Below are positions 8,570 through 16,235 of a stretch of DNA of 64,000 bases, piece after piece. Made by a program: the position numbers and the translations under genes. The stretch is from Haloarcula rara (GTDB lineage: Archaea; Halobacteriota; Halobacteria; Halobacteriales; Haloarculaceae): positions 1,922,001 through 1,986,000 of the forward strand of contig NZ_CP119785.1 in the NCBI RefSeq assembly GCF_029338235.1, written 5' to 3'. The stretch's first letter is position 1; every line of letters begins with the position of its first letter. The notes beneath the pieces were generated by a model. It had not been told where the DNA came from. It searched no databases and saw only the letters and a list, made by a program, of their open reading frames with translations.

Positions 8570-9709
8570 ATGAGTACTTCGACGCTGCGACTTGCGACAC
8601 GCGGCTCCGACCTCGCGCTCCGGCAGGCCGCCACGGTTCGGGACTCGCTCGCGAGCCGACGGCTCACGGTCGAACTGAGCGAGGTCGAGACGACGGGGGA
8701 CCAGCTCACCGACGAGCTCATCCACCGGCTGGGCAAGACCGGCGCCTTCGTCCACAGCCTGGACGAGAAGGTCCTTTCGGGCGAGCTCGACGCCGCCGTC
8801 CACTCGATGAAGGATATGCCGACCGAACGACCCGACGAACTGGTCGTCGCCGGCGTGCCCGAACGCGCCGCCGCCGAGGACGTGCTGGTGACGCCCGACG
8901 GTATCGGCCTCGAGGACCTGCCGGAGGGCAGCGTCGTCGGCACGTCGAGCCTGCGCCGGAAGGCCCAGCTGCTCGCCGAACGCCCGGAACTCGTCGTCGA
9001 GCCTCTTCGGGGGAACGTCGACACTCGAATCGAGAAGCTGCTTGCGCCGTCGCTCCAGGAAGAACATCAGGAGCGCCACGAGGCCGAGGAAGAACGGAAG
9101 GGCGAGGCAGGTGACCCCGACAGCGACTACGAACACCCCTACGAGCAGGACGTCGAGGCGTGGTTCAACGGGCTGGCGGAGCTGGAACGCCGCGCACTCG
9201 AACGCGAGCCCGACACCGAGTACGACGCTATCGTGCTGGCGAAAGCCGGGCTGGACCGCGCCGGGCTGACCCACCACGTCGGGACCACGACGCTCGACCC
9301 CGAGCAGTTCGTCCCTGCGCCGGGCCAGGGCGCGCTGGCGGTGACGGCCGTCGACGGCGACCTCGCGGCGGATATCAACGACCGACTCGACGACACCCAG
9401 ACGCGCGTCGAGACGACCGCCGAACGGACGATTCTGGCCGAACTGGGCGGTGGCTGTGTCGCACCGATTGGTATCCACGCCCGCCTCGCCGGCGGCGTCG
9501 TCAGAACCGTCGTCCGGGTGCTCTCTCAGGATGGTACCGAAAACATCCAGGTCAGCCGTGACCTCCCCGTCGAACGCCACATCGACGCAGCCCGGGAGCT
9601 CGCGGCGGAGCTCGCCGACCGAGGGGCCGACGACCTCATCCAGGCCGCCCGTCGAGATAGCGAGGGGGCCGACGACGACGCCGCGACTGCCCGGGAGGAA
9701 GACGAATGA
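8570..9709 (+). CDS. hemC: Porphobilinogen deaminase (hydroxymethylbilane synthase)
   Basis: A 379-residue cytosolic enzyme that polymerises four porphobilinogens into hydroxymethylbilane. Seen: LRLATRGSDLALRQAATV, GAFVHSLDEKVLSGELDAAVHSMKDMPTE, VVGTSSLRRKAQLL, LRGNVDTRIEKL, FVPAPGQGALAVTA, and the dipyrromethane-cofactor Cys in ELGGGCVAPIG. An acidic insertion at about residues 160-195 (HQERHEAEEERKGEAG.. EHPYEQD) lengthens the protein relative to bacterial enzymes of ~310 residues. First gene of hemC-cobA-hemD; its stop overlaps cobA's ATG (ATGA at 9706-9709). Confidence 0.95.
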   Translation: MSTSTLRLATRGSDLALRQAATVRDSLASRRLTVELSEVETTGDQLTDELIHRLGKTGAFVHSLDEKVLSGELDAAVHSMKDMPTERPDELVVAGVPERAAAEDVLVTPDGIGLEDLPEGSVVGTSSLRRKAQLLAERPELVVEPLRGNVDTRIEKLLAPSLQEEHQERHEAEEERKGEAGDPDSDYEHPYEQDVEAWFNGLAELERRALEREPDTEYDAIVLAKAGLDRAGLTHHVGTTTLDPEQFVPAPGQGALAVTAVDGDLAADINDRLDDTQTRVETTAERTILAELGGGCVAPIGIHARLAGGVVRTVVRVLSQDGTENIQVSRDLPVERHIDAARELAAELADRGADDLIQAARRDSEGADDDAATAREEDE

Positions 9710-10491
9710 GCGATAACTCACACGAGGGAAAGAGAGAGTCGACGGTCGGGAAGGTGTATCTCGTCGGCTCCGGCCCGGGCGACCCCGACCTGCTGACGGT
9801 GAAGGCAAAGCGGCTGCTGGAGGAGGCCGACGTGGTGCTCCACGACAAGCTTCCGGGCCCCGAAATCCTGGGGATGATTCCCGAAGAGAAGCGCGAAGAC
9901 GTGGGCAAGCGTGCCGGCGGCGAGTGGACGCCACAGGAGTACACGAACACCAGACTCGTCGAGACCGCCCAGCAGGGCAACGTCGTCGTCCGGCTCAAGG
10001 GTGGTGACCCGACCGTCTTCGGCCGGGGCGGCGAGGAGATGGTCCATCTAGCGAACAACGGCATCCCGTTCGAGATCGTCCCAGGCATCACGAGCGCCAT
10101 CGCCGGGCCGGAGGCGGCGGGCATCCCCGTCACCCACCGCGACTACGTCTCCTCTGTCTCCTTCGTCACGGGCCACGAGGACCCCACTAAGGACGAGTCG
10201 GCGGTCGACTGGGAGGCCCTCGCTAACACCGGCGGGACCATCGTCGTGCTGATGGGCGTCGGCAAACTGCCGGGCTACACCGACGAACTGCTGAAATACG
10301 GGATGGCCCCCGACACGCCCGTGGCCCTCATCGAGCGGGCGACCTGGCCCGACCAGCGCGTCGCGACGGGCACCCTCGACACCATCGTCGACGTCCGCGA
10401 CAGCGAGGGTATCGAACCGCCCGCCATCACGGTCATCGGCGAGGTCGCGGGCGAGCGCGAGCGGGTCGTCGAGTTCCTGGAGGGGGCCTGA
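9706..10491 (+). CDS. cobA: Uroporphyrinogen-III C-methyltransferase
   Basis: A 261-residue SAM-dependent tetrapyrrole methylase that methylates uroporphyrinogen III at C2 and C7 to precorrin-2, the branch to siroheme, archaeal heme and cobalamin. Seen: GKVYLVGSGPGDPDLLTVKA, LKGGDPTVFGRGGEE, PGITSAIAGPEAAGIPVTHR, FVTGHED and MGVGKLP. Translation is coupled to hemC by a 4-base overlap. Its TGA (10489-10491) shares one base with an ATG for hemD, but hemD's body is in cobA's own frame (see hemD). A stand-alone CobA next to HemC and HemD fits the siroheme-dependent heme route of archaea. Confidence 0.93.
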   Translation: MSDNSHEGKRESTVGKVYLVGSGPGDPDLLTVKAKRLLEEADVVLHDKLPGPEILGMIPEEKREDVGKRAGGEWTPQEYTNTRLVETAQQGNVVVRLKGGDPTVFGRGGEEMVHLANNGIPFEIVPGITSAIAGPEAAGIPVTHRDYVSSVSFVTGHEDPTKDESAVDWEALANTGGTIVVLMGVGKLPGYTDELLKYGMAPDTPVALIERATWPDQRVATGTLDTIVDVRDSEGIEPPAITVIGEVAGERERVVEFLEGA

Positions 10492-11241
10492 TGCGCGAGG
10501 CCACGCCTGCGGGTCGCGGCGTTCCGGCCCGACGACGAGCGACTGGCGGACGCCGTCGAACTGCTGGAATCGCTGGGTGCCGACCCGGTCCCCGACCCGA
10601 TGCTCGCGGTCGAACCGACAGAGGCGGCCCCGCGAGAGGACTGTGATTACGTCGTCCTGACGAGCAAGACCGGCGCCGAACTGGCCGCCGAGGCCGGCTG
10701 GGACCCCGGCGAGGCGACCGTCTGTGCCATCGGCGACTCGACCGCCGCGGCGCTACGTGAGGCCGGTTACGCCGTCGACGTCGTGCCCGAGGAGTTCTCC
10801 TCGACCGGACTTGTCGAGCGGCTCGCGGCCGAGGTGGCCGGCGCTCGCGTCGAGGTCGCCCGTTCTGACCACGGCTCCGCGGTGCTGACCGACGGGCTCG
10901 AAGCCGCCGGTGCGTACGTCCACGAGACAGTTCTCTACCGGCTCGTCCGGCCACCCGAGTCGGGCGAGTCGGCACAGCTCGCGGCCGACGGCGAGCTCGA
11001 CGCCGCGCTCTTTACCTCCTCGCTCACCGTCGAGCACTTCCTCGATGCGGCCGAGGAACGCGGCATTCGAGAAGCTGCCCTCGAAGGTCTCTCAGACGCG
11101 ACAGTCGGGACTATCGGAAATCCCACGAAGGAAACAGCCGAAGCAGCCGGCATCCACGTCGATATCGTCCCGGACCGGGCCGACTTCGAGACGCTGGCCT
11201 GTGAAGTTGTCGAGGCGGCCGCCCCGACGCATCACGAGTAG
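10491..11241 (+). CDS. hemD: Uroporphyrinogen-III synthase with apparent 5' frameshift
   Basis: HemD cyclises hydroxymethylbilane with D-ring inversion. From ATG 10600 the frame encodes the family body (VVLTSKTGAELAAEAGW, TVCAIGDSTAAALREAGY, SAVLTDGLEAAGAYVHETVLYR, ALFTSSLTVEHFL, TVGTIGNPTKETAEAAG). The same frame upstream, from 10507, gives a good N-terminus (LRVAAFRPDDERLADAVELL) that has no start codon before the cobA stop. The expected ATG at 10491, overlapping that stop, is in a different frame. Removing one base between 10500 and 10507 joins them into about 249 residues. Either a one-base insertion or sequencing error, or translation starts at 10600 and lacks ~36 residues. The gene should be needed for heme, which favours an error. 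Confidence 0.8.
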
Positions 11242-11260
11242 CAGACACGGGTCGGCCGCC

Positions 11261-11986
11261 TCAATCGGCCGGCTCGCTCGTGCGCTCCTCGCTCGCAAGC
11301 TCCGCCCGGAGGGTGTCGAGTTCGTTCTCGACGGAGCGGTCCGTCGAGAGCCGGTCCAGCTCCCGGTCGATGTCGTCACCCTCCTCGAGGACGTTCTCTA
11401 GCTGGCCGGTCTCCTCCAGTTCCTCGAGCGCCGCCGCGCGGGCCTCCATCCGCTCCGTACGCTCGGTGGCTCGCTCCATCGTCCGGCCGACGTCGTCGAT
11501 TGTCTCGCCGACGCCGGTGAACGCTTCGGAGACGCGGGCCGACGCCTCGGCGGCCTCGTACCGGGCCTTGACCGTCTCCTTGCGCGTGCGGAACTGCGCT
11601 ATCTGGCTCGATAGCTCGGCCCGCTTGCCGACCAGCTGGTCCTGGGTCGCCTGCAGATTCGATATCTGCTCGCTGAGCTCGGTTATCTGGGAGACGTGGG
11701 CCTGTTTCTTCTCTACGGCGCGCTTTGCGAGGTCTTCACGGTCCTGGCGCATGGCCGCTCGCGCCTGACCGTCGTACTTCTCGACGTTCTCCCGGAGCCG
11801 GCGGCGATGTATCTCCAGGCGTTTCTTCTGGGTCGTCACGTCGGCGACGGCCCGGGTGACGTTCTGTAACTCGTCGCGTAACTGCTCGTAGGAGTAGTCG
11901 AGCTCGCTCGCGGGGTCCGAGGCCCGGTTTATCAGCGCCGAGAGCTTCGAGCGGATGGTGAAGGCGAGTCGACCGAGCAGGCTCAT
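11261..11986 (-). CDS. pspA: PspA/IM30 (ESCRT-III-like) membrane-stress protein
   Basis: A 241-residue, almost entirely helical coiled-coil protein. The N-terminus MSLLGRLAFTIRSKLSALINRA is the amphipathic membrane-binding helix, followed by DPASELDYSYEQLRDELQNV and long heptad segments to about residue 190, then an acidic tail. It matches PspA/Vipp1 in length and layout. These proteins form ESCRT-III-like coats that protect a damaged cytoplasmic membrane. No PspB/C or dedicated sensor is adjacent. An AT-rich sequence (near 12040-12050 on the opposite strand) could be the promoter, which would leave a leader of some tens of bases. Confidence 0.88.
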   Translation of the reverse strand: MSLLGRLAFTIRSKLSALINRASDPASELDYSYEQLRDELQNVTRAVADVTTQKKRLEIHRRRLRENVEKYDGQARAAMRQDREDLAKRAVEKKQAHVSQITELSEQISNLQATQDQLVGKRAELSSQIAQFRTRKETVKARYEAAEASARVSEAFTGVGETIDDVGRTMERATERTERMEARAAALEELEETGQLENVLEEGDDIDRELDRLSTDRSVENELDTLRAELASEERTSEPAD

Positions 11987-12302
11987 CGACCCACCTCGAC
12001 GGACTGACTGGCGAACGCGGGGCGGTGATTCATACAGTAATATAGAATTGACAATAGGATAATCCCATCGGGCAATATCGGGCTACCGACGGAACCGCTC
12101 TTGGACGTCTATACAAGCTTGTGTGAGGGTATGGGCCAGTCACAGAAACGCTACCTACCAGTTATATATCAATCTCAGTTTATTGATATGGGGGCCGGTA
12201 GTACTGTCACGCATCGATGGAGCGACTCCGCTCGGTCTGGACTTCGGTGCCGGATGACGGGACGAGGTCACCAATCGACTGCGAGACGGGGCCCGAGAGC
12301 TG
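11987..12302. promoter_or_regulatory. Divergent AT-rich intergenic region
   Basis: About 316 bases between pspA and the secreted-protein gene at 12303. It holds AT-rich blocks at 12030-12065 (pspA side) and a strong TATA-like TTATATATC at 12163-12171, followed by GTTTATTGATATG at 12177-12189. A 28-codon reading frame (12217-12303) fills the last part and is listed separately. No repeat or RNA gene was seen. Confidence 0.45.
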
Positions 12303-12303
12303 A
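12217..12303 (+). CDS. Possible 28-residue upstream ORF
   Basis: ATG 12217 begins MERLRSVWTSVPDDGTRSPI and ends at TGA 12301-12303, overlapping the next gene's ATG by one base (TGATG). Two TATA-like boxes lie 30-50 bases upstream, so the transcript probably contains the whole frame. The peptide is hydrophilic with one Cys. It may be a real small protein, or a leader needed for coupling to the membrane-protein gene at 12303. No family recognised. Confidence 0.35.
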   Translation: MERLRSVWTSVPDDGTRSPIDCETGPES

Positions 12304-12833
12304 TGCCCGACGACTGGCCAGTCGTCGCGCTGCTGGCGGCGGTGGGCGTCCTTCTGCTGGTCACCGCTGGGGTGGTGCTGACCGGTGTCTTCGGGCTCTT
12401 CGGGTCCGGTGGGGCGGGCGTTGCAACCGAATCGCCGGCCGTGCCGACGCCCAGTGACGGGGTGCCATCTGACACGGCTACGACCGCCAGCCAGCCGTTC
12501 ACGTTCGAAACCCACGAGGTAGCAGAGTGTGGGTTGCTGTGTCGCAACGTGACCTCGACGGTGAGCAACGAGCAGTCGACGGTCGCCCGCGACGTGACTG
12601 TCCGCACACGGCTCTACGCCGGCAACGACACCGACGGCGAGGTCCGCTGGGAGGCGACCGAGCGAGTGGCTCGACTCGACCCCGGTGAGACCTACCAGAC
12701 GACACAGCGCGTCGAACTCTCTATGGATGCCGCTCTGGCCATCCGTGAGGCAGACGGCTGGGTGAGCATACGTACAACGGTCGAGACAGCCGAGCAGTCG
12801 GTCACCGTCACCGACCGCCGCGAAGTGACATGA
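12303..12833 (+). CDS. Membrane-anchored extracellular protein, haloarchaeal, unknown function
   Basis: A 176-residue protein with one N-terminal membrane helix (VVALLAAVGVLLLVTAGVVLTGVFGLFG, residues ~6-33), a Pro/Thr/Ser-rich linker and an extracellular beta-type domain (FETHEVAECGLLCRNVTSTVSN, TVRTRLYAGNDTDGEVRWEATE, RLDPGETYQTTQRVELSM). Two Cys are spaced ECGLLC and may form a disulphide. The domain resembles the Ig-like folds found in many haloarchaeal surface proteins. Its last codons (DRREVT and stop) form the first unit of the 33-base tandem repeat at 12813-12989. Confidence 0.75.
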   Translation: MPDDWPVVALLAAVGVLLLVTAGVVLTGVFGLFGSGGAGVATESPAVPTPSDGVPSDTATTASQPFTFETHEVAECGLLCRNVTSTVSNEQSTVARDVTVRTRLYAGNDTDGEVRWEATERVARLDPGETYQTTQRVELSMDAALAIREADGWVSIRTTVETAEQSVTVTDRREVT

Positions 12834-12989
12834 GGCGTCGGCTTCGACCGCCGCGAAGTGATATGACGCGTCGGCTTCGACCGCCGCGAAGTGATATGAC
12901 GCGTCGGCTTCGACCGCCGCGAAGTGACATGACGCGTCGGCTTCGACCGCCGCGAAGTGACATGACGCGTCGGCTTCGACCGCCGCGAA
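12813..12989. repeat. 33-bp tandem repeat, about 5.4 units
   Basis: Units start at 12813, 12846, 12879, 12912 and 12945, with a partial unit at 12978. Each begins GACCGCCGCGAAGTGAC/TATG and ends GTCGGCTTC; the only differences are single bases such as GACATG/GATATG. The first unit is the last seven codons, including the stop, of the gene ending at 12833, so the repeat grew out of that gene's 3' end. The last unit stops just before the promoter of the next gene. The period is a multiple of three, so one frame reads MTRRLRPPRSD repeatedly and runs into the downstream gene; this is not considered coding. Confidence 0.9.
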
Positions 12990-13010
12990 ATGAAACGGCG
13001 CTCCTGAAGC

Positions 13011-13019
13011 TTTTTATCC
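13011..13019 (+). promoter_or_regulatory. TATA box for the DHH nuclease gene
   Basis: TTTTTATCC is centred about 27 bases before ATG 13043. It fixes the start there and rules out an upstream extension through the 33-base repeats. Confidence 0.6.
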
Positions 13020-13042
13020 GGAGGCGAACCTACCTCGCCACC

Positions 13043-14497
13043 ATGAGCGTTCCCGTCCCTGCGCTGGCCGACCGCGCGACAGCGTCTGCCGACCGCCTCC
13101 GCGCGGCCGACCGCGTCCTGTTGGCCTCCCACATCGACGCCGACGGGCTGACGAGCGCCGCCATCGCGTCGGCGGCCCTGGCGCGGGCGGGGATTCCCGT
13201 CGAGACGGTGTTCAAGAAGCAACTAGACGCCGACGAGATAGCGAGTATCGCCGCGAGAGGCGAGGAGACGGTGCTGTTTACGGACTTTGGCTCCGGCCAG
13301 TTAGACGTCATCTCCGAGCACGTCGCCGCGGGCGACTTCGAGGCCATTGTCGCCGACCACCACCAGCCCGCAGACCCCGAGGACTGCCACCCCGACGCAG
13401 TCTACGAGACCGACGGCTACGCCGACTTCGACTACCACTGCAACCCGCTGCTGGTCGGCATCAACGGCGCCTCGGAGCTGTCCGGCGCGGGGGCGGCGTA
13501 CGTGCTGGCCCGGGCGCTAGAACCCGACGACAGCGACAACCGTGACCTCGCGGCGCTGGCAGTCGTCGGCGCGGTCGGTGACATGCAAGCCGTCGGCGGC
13601 GAGCTCGTCGGGGCGAACAGCGCTGTCGTCGAGGAGGGTGTCGCGGCCGACGTGTTGACCGAGGGGACCGACCTCTCGCTGTACGGCAAGCAGACCCGCC
13701 CGCTCCCGAAACTGCTCGAGTACGCGACGGAGGTCCCGATTCCGGGCATCTCGAACGACCAGGCCGGGGCGACACGCTTCCTGGAGGAGCTGGGGCTGGA
13801 CCTGAAGCGACAGGGCGAGTGGCGCACCTGGGCGGACCTCACCGACGACGAGCGCCAGACGGTCGCCAGCGCGCTGGTCCAGCGGGCCGTCAAACGCGGC
13901 GTGCCAGCCGGCAAGATAGAGTCTCTCGTGGGGACGACCTACACGCTGACAGCCGAACCAACCGGGACTGAGCTCCGAGACGCAAGCGAGTTCTCGACGC
14001 TGCTGAACGCCACCGCCCGCTACGAGCGAGCCGACGTGGGACTGGCGGTCTGTCTGGGCGACCGACAGGCGCCGCTGGACCAGGCCCGGAAACTGCTCGC
14101 GAACCACCGCCGGAACCTCTCGCAGGGGCTGGACCTCGTCAAAGAGCGCGGTATCACCCACGCCGACCACGTCCAGTATTTCGACGCCGGCGACGCCATC
14201 CGTGAGACCATCGTCGGCATCGTCGCCGGGATGGCCCTTGGCACCGACGGCGTCGACGCCGACAAACCCATTATCGCCTTCGCCGACGCCGACGGCGAGA
14301 CGAAGGTCTCGGCCCGCGCGACCGGCCCGCTGGTGGGCCGTGGCGTCGACCTCTCGGAGGTGATGGGCGAGGCCGCCCGCTCTGTCGGCGGTGATGGCGG
14401 CGGCCACGACATCGCCGCCGGTGCGACCGTGCCAACGGGCAAAGAGGAGGCGTTCATCGCGGCCGCCGACGACATCGTGGCCGACCAGCTCGGGTAG
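13043..14497 (+). CDS. DHH/DHHA1-family RecJ-like nuclease or phosphoesterase
   Basis: A 484-residue cytosolic metal-dependent phosphoesterase. DHH-domain motifs appear in order: LASHIDADGLTSAAI (I), VLFTDFGSGQ (II), VADHHQP (III, the DHH box) and VVGAVGDMQA (IV). A C-terminal DHHA1 motif GGDGGGHDIAAGATVP follows at residues ~450-465. This is the archaeal RecJ-like group, whose members include the GINS-associated nuclease and other single-strand exonucleases; the exact subgroup and polarity cannot be fixed here. The start is supported by the TATA box at 13011-13019. Expected role is DNA repair, replication, or turnover of short oligonucleotides. Confidence 0.88.
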   Translation: MSVPVPALADRATASADRLRAADRVLLASHIDADGLTSAAIASAALARAGIPVETVFKKQLDADEIASIAARGEETVLFTDFGSGQLDVISEHVAAGDFEAIVADHHQPADPEDCHPDAVYETDGYADFDYHCNPLLVGINGASELSGAGAAYVLARALEPDDSDNRDLAALAVVGAVGDMQAVGGELVGANSAVVEEGVAADVLTEGTDLSLYGKQTRPLPKLLEYATEVPIPGISNDQAGATRFLEELGLDLKRQGEWRTWADLTDDERQTVASALVQRAVKRGVPAGKIESLVGTTYTLTAEPTGTELRDASEFSTLLNATARYERADVGLAVCLGDRQAPLDQARKLLANHRRNLSQGLDLVKERGITHADHVQYFDAGDAIRETIVGIVAGMALGTDGVDADKPIIAFADADGETKVSARATGPLVGRGVDLSEVMGEAARSVGGDGGGHDIAAGATVPTGKEEAFIAAADDIVADQLG

Positions 14498-14542
14498 GCC
14501 CGCCGCGGCGGCAATAAGAGCTATACGTTCTCACATACGATA

Positions 14543-14788
14543 ATGGGGCGAATGGACCGACGCGTACTGTTCGACGCCCTGCTGGTCGTCGTCGGGGGGC
14601 TCCTCGCCTACACCGAAACGTTCGGCTTTGCGGACCCACGAGCGACACTCCGACAGATACTGGCCATTCTCGCGACCCTGGACGTCCGCGTCTATCTCGT
14701 CCTCAGCGGCCTCTTTGGCATCGTCTTTGTCGGCTACCTCGTCGTCTACCTGCCACAGAAGGACGCCCGGACCATCCGGCCGCGGTAG
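14543..14788 (+). CDS. Small two-helix membrane protein
   Basis: An 81-residue protein with hydrophobic segments VLFDALLVVVGGLLAYTETFG (~8-28) and YLVLSGLFGIVFVGYLVVYL (~51-70), separated by a short polar loop and ending in a basic tail. A second ATG lies nine bases downstream of 14543 and may be the true start. It reads in the same direction as the DHH gene, 45 bases after it, with an AT-rich gap. No family function recognised. Confidence 0.65.
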   Translation: MGRMDRRVLFDALLVVVGGLLAYTETFGFADPRATLRQILAILATLDVRVYLVLSGLFGIVFVGYLVVYLPQKDARTIRPR

Positions 14789-14853
14789 TTCACAGCCCAC
14801 CACGTGGCACAACTCCGTACCACCTTTATTCCATGGGTCCCTCCTCCCGGCCA

Positions 14854-15174
14854 ATGACCGACTTCGACCCCGGGCAGTTCGAGGACAAGTACGCCAACTA
14901 CTTTCCACAGCTCCAGAAGGCCTACCAGCAGGCCTTCGAAGTGATGAACGACCGCTACGACTCCGAACTCGTCCACGCCATCGACCAGCAGGTGTTAAAC
15001 GAGTCCGAGCCGTTCTACGACGACGACCGCGGGTTCTACGTCGAACTCCCCGAGGACCCGGCCGACCGGCTCACGGCGGTCATCGTCGACGACGAGAAGT
15101 TCGCGGTCGTGCTAGAGGAGTACGTCGACCAGCTAGCGACGGAACTGCACGAAATATTCGGCGTCGAGCGCTGA
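14854..15174 (+). CDS. Small acidic haloarchaeal protein (DUF5783-like)
   Basis: A 106-residue soluble protein with a helical N-terminal half (FEDKYANYFPQLQKAYQQAFE) and the sequence FYDDDRGFYVELPEDPADRL near the middle. It matches my memory of the haloarchaea-restricted DUF5783 family, of unknown function. ATG 14854 was preferred over 14833 because CTTTAT (14823-14828) lies about 28 bases upstream and the longer form begins with a non-typical stretch. The stop is followed by six A residues that double as the T-tract terminator of the convergent gene. Confidence 0.75.
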   Translation: MTDFDPGQFEDKYANYFPQLQKAYQQAFEVMNDRYDSELVHAIDQQVLNESEPFYDDDRGFYVELPEDPADRLTAVIVDDEKFAVVLEEYVDQLATELHEIFGVER

Positions 15175-15179
15175 AAAAA
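15174..15179 (-). terminator. T-tract terminator of the DUF4350-type gene
   Basis: Six T residues on the minus strand, 16 bases downstream of the stop at 15195. Likely the end of the SppA-DUF4350 transcript. Confidence 0.4.
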
Positions 15180-15194
15180 CGGTTCGCTCGGTCG

Positions 15195-16235
15195 CTACGG
15201 AATCGTCGGCGTCGGTGTCGGCGTGGGTTCCTCACCGCCGTCGCTACCGCCGAATCCGCTATCGTCACCGTAGCCGCCACCACCGAAGCCACCACCACCG
15301 AAGCCGCTACCTGGCGCGTTTTCGGGCGATTTGTTACCGGAGACCAGGAAGTCGAGTAAGTTACTCACCAGCACCTCGTTGTCGGCGTGGTAGAGGTACT
15401 CCTGGTCGAAGATGCTCGCGTCGCCGACTGTGACGAAGTTCCCGCTCCGCGAGAGAACGCCGTAGGTATCCGACTCGCGTGTCGTCGACAGCGTCGTTCC
15501 CTCGGTGGCGGTCAGCACCGGTTCGCCGCCGTTGACTGCCACTGACTCGTGGAGCACCACGCGGTCGACCCCCTCGGTGAGTTCGGAGTTACCGGACGGG
15601 GTCGCGTAGACGTTCCGGTAGTTGTTCGCGTTGTCGTCCATGTTGTACAGGTAGCCGTTCTCGTAGGTCACGCCGTACTCGTTGGACACGGAAAGCAGCG
15701 GGTTCGGCGGCGGAGCGCCGAAGCTACCACCGCTGGCGCCGAACAGCCCCTGTGGCACCTGCTGGCGCGGCTCGTCCATCAGGACGACGCGACCGCCGGC
15801 GTCGGTGAACGCCTTCAGCCCGGCGGCGTCCGACTCGGAGAAGGGCTGGCTGGCGCCGAAGACGATGTACGCGTCGGCCTCGCTCAGCGTGCTGTTCAGG
15901 CCCGCACCGTACGTCGAACCGCCGGAGCTGTACCGGACCGTGGCCCCGCTCTCGATCAGCGCGTTGGCCATCGGCGTCACTGTCTCGGGCGTGACACTCG
16001 AGCTGCGAGTCGTGTCGATGACGACGACCTGTCCCTCACCGTCTTCGGACATCGATATCTCGCCGTTTTCCTCGGGGACGTCCGCGACCGCATCGTCAGT
16101 GTTGAACGCCGAGGCGTTCGCGTCGTCGACCGCCGGCGCGGACCCGCCGCCCGCGCCGAGTGCGACCGACCCGACGCCGACCGCTAGCACGAGCGCGACG
16201 AGGAAGACGCCGACTCGTTTCGCGACGTCACTCAT
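15195..16235 (-). CDS. DUF4350-type membrane-anchored protein
   Basis: A 346-residue protein with an N-terminal signal/anchor helix (VGVFLVALVLAVGVGSVALGAG) and an extracellular domain with a Rossmann-like pattern (GQVVVIDTTRSSSVTPETV, GATVRYSSGGSTYGAGLNS, ADAYIVFGAS, GGRVVLMDEPRQQVPQGLFG), as in DUF4350/GATase-like surface domains. A Gly-rich stretch and a PTPTPTPTIP tail end the protein. The ATG at 16233-16235 overlaps the 3' end of sppA by 8 bases, so the two are one operon. Probably works at the outer membrane face with the protease; no catalytic triad is evident. Confidence 0.75.
   Translation of the reverse strand: MSDVAKRVGVFLVALVLAVGVGSVALGAGGGSAPAVDDANASAFNTDDAVADVPEENGEISMSEDGEGQVVVIDTTRSSSVTPETVTPMANALIESGATVRYSSGGSTYGAGLNSTLSEADAYIVFGASQPFSESDAAGLKAFTDAGGRVVLMDEPRQQVPQGLFGASGGSFGAPPPNPLLSVSNEYGVTYENGYLYNMDDNANNYRNVYATPSGNSELTEGVDRVVLHESVAVNGGEPVLTATEGTTLSTTRESDTYGVLSRSGNFVTVGDASIFDQEYLYHADNEVLVSNLLDFLVSGNKSPENAPGSGFGGGGFGGGGYGDDSGFGGSDGGEEPTPTPTPTIP

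Noticed and set aside
12813..12989. 33-bp array as a CRISPR or origin iterons
   Set aside because: No spacers, and the first unit is coding sequence. No orc1/cdc6 gene or AT-rich unwinding region is nearby, so an origin is not supported.
12830..13042. N-terminal extension of the DHH nuclease made of MTRRLRPPRSD repeats
   Set aside because: The frame is open only because the repeat is a multiple of three. The basic peptide is unlike the protein family, and a TATA box at 13011-13019 places the start at 13043.
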